From: Papaver somniferum
Lineage: Eukaryota > Streptophyta > Magnoliopsida > Ranunculales > Papaveraceae
Assembly (NCBI RefSeq): GCF_003573695.1
Contig: NC_039368.1
Location: 9,633,860-9,697,859, forward strand
Reading direction: 5' to 3'
DNA length: 64,000 nucleotides
Both the position numbers and the translations under genes were made by a program. Below the pieces are notes generated by a model, which saw only the letters and a list, made by a program, of their open reading frames with translations, had not been told where the DNA came from and ran no database searches. Positions 43,962-56,043 of this stretch are shown here, in pieces; within the stretch, counting starts at the first letter, position 1; every line of letters begins with the position of its first letter.

Positions 43962-45112
43962 TGAAAGTGCGGGGGTCTAACAACCACACTCCAATACACT
44001 TTCTATAGAATCAACTAGACAGTCAGAATCTATCTAGATTAAAGTATATCAAAGAGTATAATATCTCTAACTCTTAATTCAATCCACAATCAATAAATAT
44101 GAATCTGCGAGCCTGATTGAATATAAGAGGAGTTACTTGAACGGTACCAAAGACCAATGTTCAAGTGTCAATCAATGTAAATCAACAACCAAAAGTGGGA
44201 TATTCTAATTGATTGATCTTAACGCACAACCTGTGATATTTCAATTATATAAAAAATATAATGCGGAAAAGAAATAACACATACACCAAAATTTTGTTAA
44301 CAAGGGAACCGCAAATGCAGAAAAACCCCGGGACCTAGTTCAGATTGAACAATACACTGTATAAAGCCGCTACAGACACTAGCCTACTTCCAATTAACTT
44401 TGGACTGGACTGTAGTTGAAACCTAATCAATCTCACATTGATTCAAGGTACAGTTGCGCTCCTTACGTCTCTGATCCCAGCAAGATACTACGCACTTGAT
44501 TCCCTTAGCTGATCTCACCCACAACCAAGAGTTGCTACGACTCAAAGTCAAATACTTGATAGAAAAATCTGTCTCACACAGAAAAGTATATAGGATTGAA
44601 TAAATCTGTCTCCCACGGAAATACCCAAGAGTTTTTTTGTTCCGTATTTTGATAAATCAAGGTGAACAGGAACCAATTGATAAACCAAACTTATATTCCC
44701 GAAGAAAAGCTCAGTATTATCAATCACCTCAAATAAACTTAATCGACTAGCGAAACAAGTTATTGTGGAATCACAAACGATGAGACGAAGTTTGTTTGTT
44801 ATTACTTTTCTATCTTGCCTATTGGAGATATAAAATCTCGAGAAAATTATTTCAATTGCACTCAACACGATAGAAACAGCAAGATCAGATCACCAACTAC
44901 AAAGATAATAGTTGGGTCTGGCTTCACAATCCCAATGAAGTCTTCAAGTCGTTAACCTACATGGTATCGAGAAGAAACCTAAGGTTAAAGGAAAATCGAC
45001 TCTAGTTATGCAACTAGTAACACACAGAAGGTGTGGGGATTAGGTTTCCCAGTTACTAGAGTTCTCCTTTATATAGTTTTCAAATCAGGGTTTGCAATCC
45101 AAGTTACCTTGG
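43962..45112 (-). repeat. Ty1/copia 5' LTR, cut by the plus-strand family-2 element
   Basis: The plus strand starts TGAAAGTGCGGGGGTC, giving a CA end on the sense strand. A CTATATAAAGGAG promoter motif lies near 45068-45080. The LTR start is not reached: at 45113 the second family-2 element begins. The remainder should lie beyond base 64000. Confidence 0.85.
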
Positions 45113-48100
45113 TGTTGATGGTGGATTTTCAACAAAGGTCAAAACCGTAAAATCATGACACTGCATGTTTCTGACACGGATTCAGGAATCCATGTGACTA
45201 TTCGTGTTTTACGAACTATGATGCATACGTCGCTCGAAAGGACTCTCCAGAGCGTTCGACACTGGGCATTTCATCATAGCCTCTATGTAGAATAACGTAA
45301 TTGGGAGGTTCTCCGTAAGATTGAGAGCTTAATGCCTTCAGGATGTCGGTGACACTCACTGTTCCCTGACTACATAGAGGAATTCTCCTCTACATAGAAG
45401 AACGATTGGGCGGTTCTTCGTAAGATTGATAGCAATAACGCCTTCAAGAGGCCGGTGACACTCACGGTTCCCTGACTATGTGGAGTGTCTGTGTATAGAC
45501 TCAGGCGTTCCTCCATACATGAAATGTTGAGAGGGAAAAACGTCTTCGGGACATTGGCAACACTCGATGATTCACTGACTATACGCAAGAGATTAAATTC
45601 TACGTCATATTCACCATTGAATTCTTAGAAGATAATCTATCTTATCTTATTGCTCATATTCCATGGTCAAACTCACGGCTGGTTCTATTGAATTGTAATA
45701 GATAAATGTATTACTCCGATTTCATGATCGAATCCACGACTGATCTCATGAAATGGTAATAGATATTACTCTGATTTCATGGTTGAATCCACGGCTGATC
45801 TCATGAAACGGTAATATCACCACCTATCTTATTACTCCGATTTCATGGTCAAATCTACGATTCCATGAGATGGTAATAAAATTATCATTTTATTATTCTG
45901 AATCCATGATCGAATCCACGGCTGTCCTATGGATGATAATAAAACTACTCACTTTTATTACTCAGTTTCATTAATGATTTTCCACTGAATTTCATAAATT
46001 AGTAATAAATACTCAACAACCGGGCATCTGGACCATCACTGAGTCCCACAAAAATGGTGCAAGTGTACTAGTCAATGATGCACGACTGAGCACCCGGATG
46101 CACAAACGAGCATCCAAAAATATGGACAGATGAGGAATCCTACACAAAACAGGACAAAACAACAAATAATAACAAAGAGGCGCCCAGGGGGCGATCCCAC
46201 AGGCCGGCCAGCCATGTCCTAGCCGTCGGTCCCATGCCTCTTCCATTATTTTGCCCTATTTTGTTATTTTCATGAACTCATGAAAAACTCCTTCAATTTA
46301 GCAACTTTCCTTGTTTGTGCAAAACTCATGAATTCCCCATAACTTCATGGATTCATGAAAATATTATTATAAAATAGGGAAAGGTGTGCGGGACTAGGCA
46401 ACCTAGTCGGCCGGCCATGCCCGAGCCGTGGCCGGTCCCACATCTCACAATCCGTAGCTTTTTATAATTATTATTCCCTAATCTCATGAAACTCCTCCGT
46501 TTCAACATAAACTCATGGATTCTCCATCACTTCAAAGATTCATGAAAAAATAATAGTATAAAATAGGGAAAGGTGTGCGGGACCGAGCAACATAGCCGGC
46601 CGGCCATGCCCTAGCCGTGGGCGGTCCCACACCTTGAAATCCCTAGTCTTTTATAATTATTATTTTCCTCAATTCATGAAACTCCTTGGTTTGAGCAAAA
46701 ATCATGATTTCGTCATAACTTCTCGAATAACTCCTTGGTTTTATAATTATTATCCCTAGTCTTTTTATAATTTTACTCGAATCATGAAAAACCAAAAGCC
46801 AAAATGGTCGCGCGACCGGTTAGCCTCTCACGGCAACTTTAAATGTTAAAATACTCTTATTTTAATATTTACAAAATATTGATCAATTGAGAATACATGC
46901 TCATTCCAATGAGCATACATGCTCATTCCAACAAAAATCAAGAATTTCAGTCAAGATGAAACTCTTCTGAAAATTCACAATGGTGCTCGAACGCACATCA
47001 GAAAATACTGAAACTCTCAGTACGGAGAGACGGACACCACGGAAACATGTGCATGCCTTCATGACCGACTAGAGTCATCCCTAGGGATTGCACAAAGCCG
47101 GTCCCACACATTTTCATAATTCTGACCTAATTTGCTCAATTGCCGTATTGGGCCCAAACTCTCTCCAACCAACCTGAGGATTGCTCAAACGGCCAACAAC
47201 TGGTCATGTGATCACCAAGATCCGGTCTCACACTCTCTTGGTCGGTCCCCACTTCTCCTACTTAGATTTTATCACCTAATGCTGAATCCAGCAATATTTC
47301 AATAAATGATGAAACCAGAATTTAATCATCACTCTTTCACCAACTCTCGAACTGAGAACCCTGGTGCATGCTAACTTGAGCACTGGGAACCAATGGACGC
47401 CCATCATACCATGTGGTCGATACCTATATCACTCATGACCTATTTTGACCCATCAACTATGATCTGGAATTAGGGTTTCGAATAAAATGTTCTACGAATC
47501 ATCCTTCTGAGCAAGATTCAAGAACTAATGAATTTATATTGATTCAGCAACCAACGTCTGAATTAATCATATAATATTTGGCAATCTACCAATATTTTAA
47601 TATTTTATTGGTTCACGTCTCCAATAAATATTTCGTCGAATTGAGCATACTTGCTCAATTGCTAAAATATCAATCCAACTATTAATATTTAGTGAATTAT
47701 CAGTAATTTGACGAATTGAGCATACTTGCGCGATTGCACGATAAACTATCAACATTCAGTAGTTTTTCGAATTGAGCAATTCTTGCTCAGTTGCTCGTCA
47801 AATTCTCAATATTCAGTAATTCGTCGAATCGAGCGATACTTGCTCTCGCTGGTCAGTAACTCATCACTGAATCTATAATACTGACACCTTTTCAGAGAAT
47901 TACATGTACGATCCATGAATCGCTGAGCATTCTCCACTTATGCTCGATTCAACAAAACCTAGAATCACTGTCTAATTAGTCAACAACTGACTAATCAATC
48001 ACGTCTGTCACTAAGACTACGATTCGTGAGACATCAATCACGTCAAATTGGGGGATAACAACTAGGGTTTTGGTCTAGCGGCCTACAGCACGTGGATTCA

Positions 48101-48724
48101 TCCACAACGAGAAATGTGAGTAAGTCGTGTCAACGGTTGGAGGAGTTAGAAAAGTAGTGGGTAAATGATCAACTTAGTCTTCGCACGACCTGGAACAGGT
48201 TGTACCACGATCTCCCACTTTCCCACTCTTTCACTTAAGAAATTGTCACACTTACAGGGATCAAGATGTTCACAACTCTAACAATATAAATAAGTCTCTG
48301 AATCCATGATTGAAGAAAAAAAGACAACGATTGATCACTAGCTATCAACTTTCTACGCATAATTCCTCGAGAAAACTACTCTCAAGAATTCATCAATCCA
48401 TCGGAACTTATTCGAACTCATCAGTTCACCAAAAATTGCAGAAACCTTCAACACACCCACAATCCTTGATCATTACTAATCCCACATAATTCTCAGCTTC
48501 CCTCCTACAGATCAACCCATCTCCCTCTTTGCTACCGAATTGACTCTGGAACGGCCATTGACTTGGTTTAGGCCGGAGTCCTACATATTGATCTCTCGAA
48601 TCTAATCACTCCCTTGCAGTGCATCTGTGTGAGGTTGAACAGTTTTCTCGGTTGAGGATTCTCGATAACACGCTCGTCTCTTCACTCCCCCCAAAAACCA
48701 GCGACTCGGTTTTCCCCATATACT
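45113..48724 (+). repeat. Family-2 5' LTR, full length (3612 bp), copy D
   Basis: This is the most complete LTR of the family here. In order it has repeats around TTCCCTGACTAT (45250-45500), about five units of GATTTCATGGTCGAATCCAC type (45660-45950), GC-rich hairpin modules (46180-46640), GAGCA-TGCTC palindromes (47640-47850), a TATA box (48283-48292), and R/U5 ending near CCCCATATACT. Confidence 0.88.
48283..48292 (+). promoter_or_regulatory. TATA box of family-2 5' LTR, copy D
   Basis: AATATAAATAAG lies 440 bp before the LTR end and is conserved in three other family-2-type LTRs in the window (10634, 16720 and 63615). It is the likely transcription start signal. Confidence 0.65.
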
Positions 48725-48727
48725 GAT

Positions 48728-48745
48728 TGGCGACTACAGTGGGAG
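48728..48745 (+). other. Family-2 primer-binding site, copy D
   Basis: TTGGCGACTACAGTGGGA follows the LTR end by a few bases. The leader between it and gag (48746-49166) has small unconvincing frames. It also contains the sequence (48770-48785) into which the LARD inserted in copy B. Confidence 0.75.
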
Positions 48746-49166
48746 ATCATTCTCTCGGTTGCAACCTCAATTCTCACAAAGATGGTCGATCTTATATCTG
48801 TTTCAGTTACCAATACGGGTTCAACACCCGACCCTAACATCGCAAGTTCTAGTGGTACTGCCACCGCAAGTACTACTGCTCTCATCGTTGCAGGCTCCAG
48901 TGGTACCACTAATACCACTCCTACGACCAGAAATGTCACGTCATATATGTTACCACCACTCTTACTGGTGCTCCAGTGATCACTCTTGTCAATGCTGCAA
49001 GCAATGCTACTAGAACTATCAACAATTCACCTCCTAGCGAATCTCCTGAAGAAATCAAAGGAAATCTTATCTCATGAAGGTGCAAGAGACTCTCGCCAAA
49101 AACTAGATTGACATGGCTGCAACACAAAAATAGCTATGCAATTATCTCAAAACTCTCACCTACAAG

Positions 49167-49655
49167 ATGTCAGAGAAAACTCAAGAGAAGGGAAACGCCA
49201 AAGAGACATCCTCGACCGCTGATCCTGAAGTCATTCCAATCCATGTAGTAGACGATGATGAAGTTCACAAGGCTGTAGATAACCCACCAACAAAGGAACC
49301 TGCAGGATTCATCACTCGCGAGGACCTGGAACGCTTCATGGAGGATCGAGGAAAATACAAGACACCATCTTTCCACTGTCTTCAACCTCCATATCCTGCT
49401 TCTACTCAAAGAATTCTTCTCCCGAAGGGTTATACCTCTCCAACGTTAACGCGGTACAACGGAACAGGGAACGCTCGAGAACACGTCTGTCGATTCATGG
49501 AGGCACTAGAAGAGCATGAACACAACGGAATGATACCAATCTACAGAGCCTTGCCGGAGAATGTACGATTCCAGACTTTTCTGAACTTCATGAAGCAGGC
49601 AAGCGATCAGCAACTACCAGGCATGCTTTACTGGAAAGAGAAATACCTAGACTGA
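49167..49655 (+). pseudogene. Family-2 gag with core deleted, copy D (162 aa)
   Basis: MSEKTQEKGNAKETSS through RILLPKGYTSPTLTRYNGTG and EHVCRFMEALEEHEHN is colinear with copy B. The next residue jumps to NGMIPIYRALPENVRFQTF, which in copy B lies about 94 codons later, beyond the gag stop. The in-frame deletion removes the central gag core (GRAYTWY to DYVKRF) and happens to remove the position of the stop seen in copy B. It would not form a normal capsid. Confidence 0.85.
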
Positions 49656-50222
49656 GAACCTCGTGATACTCAGCATCTCTTTAACAGACAAAAAAAAAAC
49701 CTTCAACCTTTCATGAACATTGTTTCTGAAGGAAGAAGAAGGAAAGCCAAAGCACCGCAGAAAAAGCATACTTCTCCAATCTCTCAGGATCCTTCGGAAG
49801 CGCAAAGAAAGGATAACCAATCCTGAAATGCACAAACCTCAACCCTGTATCAACAAATAAGGAAATGATCAGACAGATTCAAACTTCCCTCTTCTCATTG
49901 AAGAAGTGATCGAGTTACTGGAAGTCTGGATTCAAGATGGTGTAACCCAATTGACATTCATCAGGAGATAGCCAACTGAAGAAGAAGTGAATATTCCCAG
50001 GTACTGCTGTCTTAATAAGTTCACCAATCATCCAACAGGTGACTACAATATTTTCAAAGAGAAGGTTGATTTATAATAGCTTCAACTGGGGACTGAAGGA
50101 GTACACAAGAATCCTTCCCAGTCACAACCTTTACACTCTCTGAACAACCAGTCAAACAAATAGTTCAATCGATCAAGCATATCTGTGAACTGCTCTATTT
50201 TTCTAAGGAATAAAGGAAATAC
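49656..50222 (+). other. Gag-protease linker, copy D
   Basis: Degenerate sequence homologous (inverse) to 34200-34900. No intact frame is present. Confidence 0.5.
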
Positions 50223-50627
50223 ATGTTCACAGCACCGAATTACATTGTGTCATACGTCTGTATATACCAGAATTACTCCCTGAACCTTCATCCACAAACA
50301 AGGAGATGCACGACTGGGGACTGCTTACCAGTCCATCTCAGAGGAAATGAATTCGAAAGAATGTTGATCGATGCTGACACCGTCATCAACATCGTTCCAC
50401 TGAAAACCCTCAGAGCCGCTGGCATCACTCAACAAGAAGCTACTTTTCATCCGATCATTAGAGCACTTGGAGCAATTTCGAACTTTGAAGAGGTTGAAGC
50501 AAGAACCTGCAAAATATGCATAGACATTCATCAAGAGGTTCCGCACTCAGGAAAGTATCATTCCTCCCATGTCTATGTCATTTATTTCCTCACATGCTAT
50601 CCTGGCATGAGGGCTCAATTTTGTTAG
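50223..50627 (+). pseudogene. Family-2 retropepsin remnant, copy D
   Basis: The frame includes HLRGNEFERMLIDADTVIN, then PLKTLRAAGITQQEATFHP. The block corresponds to the active-site region of gypsy proteases, but it has Asp-Ala-Asp-Thr where copies A and B have Asp-Ala-Gly-Thr. The N-terminal part of the ORF is probably not protease. It keeps a Gln codon where copies A and B have a stop, so it is less broken at that point. Confidence 0.55.
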
Positions 50628-53600
50628 CAACTCTGCAAGACGTTATGAATGGTAACTTCACCGCATTAGTATTTTGCCAAGTGGTTGAATCTGACATTTC
50701 TCCGAATCGAGCACCGAGACATTCATTATTGAGATGATGTCCAAGCATGACAAAGAATACTTTGGGTGTTTCTTCATAGCCTTGCAGGAGTGTCCATGTG
50801 TGCCAAAAAATCAGAAAACTCTGATGTCTACACAAGTGTTGAATCCTACTGCCGCAACGAAAAGAATGCTGAATCAACAGAAGATACTCAGGGACGAGAT
50901 GATCAAAGCTAAGACATTCGATGCTTAAGGGATATGACGCTTCAACGCTCAAGCCTCTAATAAGCCTTCAAATTGTACTCCCAATCAAAGAGTACACCTT
51001 CTATAATGGCGCATCTAGCTTCAGCACAAATATCTCAATGGTTGACATACTGATTCAATACCGACACGATCAAAGTGCTACAGTCGATAAGTCTTTACTA
51101 TCCCATGATAATACTTATGGAGCAGTGAAGCATTGTTTATCGATGGCACAAACTCCTTCGACACACTGGGGACTTGATCTTATTGAATGAAGTCTCCTTC
51201 TTCTATATGCCCAAACAACATCAATTCCCTGACAAAGCCACTTTGCGGCTCACTGGATGGATGAGCAACACTATGTCGATAATCATGGTTCTAGCCTTCT
51301 CGGTATCTGGATCAACTCTATCCATAGTATCTGCATCAAAAAGAATTTCTGGAGAAAAATTCATCCATGGTCTCAGCATCAACAACGGTCTCAGGAGCAC
51401 CATCCTCATGACAGGGCTTCATCATTCTCTGAAGTGTTACTCGATGGATCGTACTTCTTCAAGCCCTAATAATTCATATCAATATGTGTAGACGTGAAAA
51501 CATGTTAACATGAGCATCTTCCAAAAAAGCTTGCACGATGGACGGGCACAAGCCAAAGTATTCTACAAAATCTTCCCATCACCTCTACAAAGGAGATACA
51601 ACACATTTCAAGCCATGGGTTTACAAAAACGTACCAATGGGTGAGGAATAGGACATTACTTCCTCAACAAAATATGTTCATATATGTCTCTGCTACAACA
51701 TACCAAAAGGGCTCATCAATCGGACATACGAGCTGAAAGATATGGCCTTTACCGTCAGGTCTATAAAATCTGAAAAATTTGTACGGGATTACAAATTACA
51801 AATGTGCACGCTTCGTTGGCTGACCTATGCAACTCCAAATTGAGTGATTCTTTTCTCATGTGATAACTCATTTTCTTATATTCAAAAGTTGGGGTCAACC
51901 ATCGAATTCCGACGTCGTATGAGGTTCCTACAGCTTCCAGAGCATACAACATGCAAGCAGCAATTCTCAGACGAGATTCATAACTTCCACAGTCGATCGG
52001 TGTCCATCAGGTCTTTCCACTGAGTCCTTCATCAAGGTATCTCCAACTTCGACCACATAGGTCTTTACATCAATTTTTCTACCCGGTCCTCTATCTAGAT
52101 CTTGCTAGAAGAAGGGAAAACGAAAAGGAGAGATTTAACAAAATACTGGGGACTGACGGTCCAATGATCATGACGATGAGTTTCACAGTCCAAGACCCGT
52201 GGAACCAGACTCTCATGTGCTGATCATTCATCATAAAAGGAATGCTACCACCGGGACATGAAACCATGGTCATTACACCACCCCTCTTGAGAGCAACCTC
52301 AGTTATGGTCCCGTGACCAGGGTTTCAGAAGTGATGTTTCTACGACTGACAGAAACAAGATGGCTGCAAGCACCATGCTCATGTATTAGTCAAGGGGTCC
52401 TGATCTCAAATGAATCAATGAAATTTAAACCCTTCACCAACCGTTCAAGACACAACAGGAGTGTTTTACAACAACCTCGTCTAAGATGATTTTACACTGT
52501 CCCGCACAAAGAAGCAAACTGGGAGCAATTGGTGACGAATATAAGGTTGAGTTATATACCATTCTCTTCGTATGAATGTCCTCTACAATATATCAAAATT
52601 TCATAGCATTTGGATAAACAATCAAAAATATGTGGCCGAAACATCCAACCGCACGCCAGCTGAGAAATTTCTGAAGGTCTCCTGGAAGCTCACTGTTTCG
52701 TCGATTTAGGCATTTAAATGTGCTCAAACGCCAAAAAGCTACTTTTCCAAAGCTTGGAAATTTTATGGCGATGAGGATTCATGGGTATATTGTGAAAATC
52801 CGACATCGGATGAAGATTTTATGGCGTTTTTGCTAAAAGACAGAGTTCTGAATTTTCTGGTGACGTATTTCGGTAAAAAAATTCATTCATTCATATGAGT
52901 CTTCATTCATTCATTCATGAATCAGAGATCCTATACTTCTATGAAGAAAATATATATGGGTACTTACTTGAGTGGTTTCTAAGCCGTTCGAAGACCCAAT
53001 ATTGTCGGAGTCATCATTAGAAGCGTTATTACTTTCATGCGGTTTCGGGTTTTGGGAATTCTCCGTCTCACCAAGGTTCAAGGATTAATGAGCATCATCA
53101 ATACCTTGTTCATCCACGATAATTTCTTCCTGGATTCATCAATAACAATTATTATTATTTCATTCAAGGAGATGCCACGATCACCTGCACGAAAGAGATA
53201 CTTACATCGACTTCTTCATCAATGCTGGATTCCTGAATTGTTTTCCCGAGAACAAGTTGAATACCGTCAATCGATGGAGCAAAAGTATTAAAATAAATAA
53301 CAAACCTTGGTTTCGTGATCCTAATTGCACTGGCAGGGAAAAGTCATGACACAAGGAGCGCTAACAACTCACCAAAGAAACGGTCGGGGACTGCACGCCA
53401 TTTGCTAACATCCTGTAGTCCTTACTTCTTGATTCTCCGCTCCCATAGACTTTCTTCCATTTCTGTGGATTCCACATTGATCCGGGATATCACTATACGA
53501 TCATCCTGTAGTAAAGCTAATGGAATAACCAGGAGTACAACTCAGTATGAAGGATCTCTCACCATCACTCAGAGGTCCCAGAAATACCATTTCTTGAAGT

Positions 53601-54118
53601 TGCATCCGTAGAGATGTCATCTATGGAAACACCTTCTTTGGAAGTATCATCATGGGAGTCAGTCATTCTTGCAAAGTGGCTATTTCAGCACATCGTTCAT
53701 ACAAAGCGCAAGATTCGATAAAACAATGAATCATTGAATAAAGGTGCTCACAACAGCGTCTACAAAAATGGTAACCGTCCAACTCTTACCTATTTACAAT
53801 TTCAATAGTTGTAGTGATTACAATCTCGAGAATTTGTTCGCTCCTTCAAACCTGAAAAGACGAACAAAATTCGTTATTCAAAACCATAACGTGATTTTCA
53901 TAAAACTGTGAACAATTCACGAAACTTTCACATTATTTTCACCGTGTGAGCGACTCCCACCGAGTGAACTCCCATTGGTTTTGTGCATACACTATCAGAT
54001 CACAAAATCCATACAAACAGTATTTTATCAAAAATTGTTTACTTCTAGCAATTGCTGAAAATCAAGAACTTAATTTCACATAAATTTTTCACTATGTGAA
54101 CATTCACTGGTTTTTCAA
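50628..54118 (+). other. Family-2 interior without recognisable domain, copy D
   Basis: Parts align inversely with 30600-33700 (for example CACCCCTCTTGAGAGCAACC near 52280). Frames are short, for example 50734-50928, 51174-51491 and 53315-53611. THWGLDLIE near 51165 recalls integrase but no zinc finger or acidic triad accompanies it. Several insertions and deletions separate it from copy B. Confidence 0.6.
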
Positions 54119-56043
54119 TGAATTCAATTTCATTTGTGCTTTCTTTTTTTAATAACACCTGAACTTGACAAACTCCTTCAAAATATAGATTGGAGGTAGG
54201 ATACTTACTACCAGAAAACAAAGTTGTGAGATCATAAAACGTCTTGAGAAACTTTGTGACCACTTCAATTTGATCCCATTCTTCGTCAGTTGGGCAGTCT
54301 GTATAGTCTGAATCCACCTCCTTCAAGTGAGCGAAAACACTTCTATACACAAGACAACTGTCTAACATAAGATAAGTTGAATTCCATCTGTATAAAAAAA
54401 AAAGTAACAAACATTCAATGAGCATATTATAAACAATAATACCATTCTTTAACTGTATAACAAAATAAAAGTGGAAACCCACCTTGTCTTAACATCTTGA
54501 CGAACACCCCTTCTTACTGCAGACATTCCTAAAGTATCAACAATGTCCAAGAATTTTTGTTTTCTTACTTGGGACTTTTTAAGCGACTTCACTGAATTTC
54601 TTAACTTAAGCACAACTGGATCAATCTTCACAAGTCCATCTTTTACAATAAGAGCTAAGATGTGAGCACAACAACGCACATGAAAGTATTTTCCCTTGTT
54701 AAACAGGATCTTCTTTGCAACAAGTCTACTCTGCATAATTCTAGCACAAGCTCCGTTATTTGCAGCATTATCCAAGGTGATATTGGATACTTTTTCTTCA
54801 ATTCCCCAATCTTCTATCATTGCAAATAGCTTGGCAGAAAGGTTTTCACCTGTATGAGGTAGTGGAACACAAAAGTTAAACTCCTTTAGTTCCCAATTTT
54901 GATTAACAAAGTGGACGGTTAAAATATCTGAACACTCAAGTAAGTGCTTCACCTGTATGAGGTGGTGGAAGTTCACAAAAATTCAGTAGATACTTCTTTA
55001 GTTCCCAATTTTGATTAACAAAGTGGACAGTTAAGCTTATATACCCTGTAGTCGTAACAGAGGTCCACATGTCTGATGTTAGACACATCCTACCTGTAAG
55101 GATTACACATACATATCATCAAATCTTATCATAATTAATTACGATGCGATATGATCCAATACAAAATGTCTACTTTTTCCTTGTGCACGAGTGATAAACA
55201 CCTGATGAGTAGTTGCATCTATTCTACACAGATATTGATGAATGTAAAGAACCACACAAGTGTGGAGAAGATATGCAGCAAATTTACAGTTTACTGAAAT
55301 GGAACATGCGAGGCATATGTTTAACCAATCCTTCAAAATGATCCACAGGTATTGGAGTAAGCATAGTCATAATACTTCTGCTTGGGATAATTGGCTATTG
55401 GTTAAACAGAAAATTTCAGAAGAGAAAGCAAATGAAACTTTTGAAATTTTGAATCGTACTAACCTGGAGCAAGTTTCAATATGTTTCGAATAACTTCTTT
55501 TTGTGCATTATGTTTTTTGACGATATCGGCTTTCCCAGTATTCCTTGATATTGGTTTAGCATCCTCATTTAGATAAGCACATATGTCCCTAAATTCTTTC
55601 CACTCCACCAAAGCCAATGGGACATTTCTTGCAATGAGTAATTCTGAAATAAGATCCCGAAACTTCATCTGATCAATTTTGCGTAAGCGGGAAGACAACT
55701 GGCCATTCTTTGCAGATAAAATCATTTGCCCTATGTCCTGAGAATGACGCTCACGGCACTTATGCCTTTTCATAGATGAGGTTCCACCTTTCTGGCTATC
55801 ATATTTATATCCCACTTTACAAGCCTTGCACACTCCCTTCTTTGATCCATCTTTATATTTAATGAGATCAAAATATTCCCAAACATCAGATCTAAGTTTA
55901 TGTTCCTTTTCACCTGAAACTGGTGCAGATGCACAATCAACAGTTGTAGAGCCATCCAAAGGATCTACCATCTCAACATCATCATCCTCACTGTCACTAC
56001 TCATAACATCGTTATAATGAGTTTGTTCTTGTACACTTGACAT
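54119..56043 (-). pseudogene. hAT transposase with BED zinc finger (three exons, C-terminus missing)
   Basis: Exon 1 (56043-55464, MSSVQEQTH) has an acidic N-terminus and a BED finger: WEYFDLIKYKDGSKKGVCKA with Cys-x2-Cys, then a MKRHKCRERH pair. A 370-bp GT-AG intron (55463-55094) joins in phase to exon 2 (55093-54483), which opens RMCLTSDMWTSVTT and holds ITLDNAANN and HVRCCAHILALIVKDGL. A 95-bp GT-AG intron (54482-54388) splits the conserved TRWNSTYLML. Exon 3 ends near 54119 after YPTSNLYFEGV. The C-terminal dimerisation region is absent, and a partial tandem duplication in exon 2 shifts the frame. Confidence 0.87.
54865..55040 (-). repeat. Partial tandem duplication inside hAT exon 2
   Basis: The segment encoding LTVHFVNQNWELK and the following PHTGE occurs twice, about 110 bp apart. 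The two copies are in different frames (first NFCELPPPHTGE, second FNFCVPLPHTGE). Confidence 0.8.

Noticed and set aside
51130..51190. Possible integrase motif THWGLDLIE in copy D
   Set aside because: No zinc-binding region, no acidic triad and no continuous frame around it; too short to assign.
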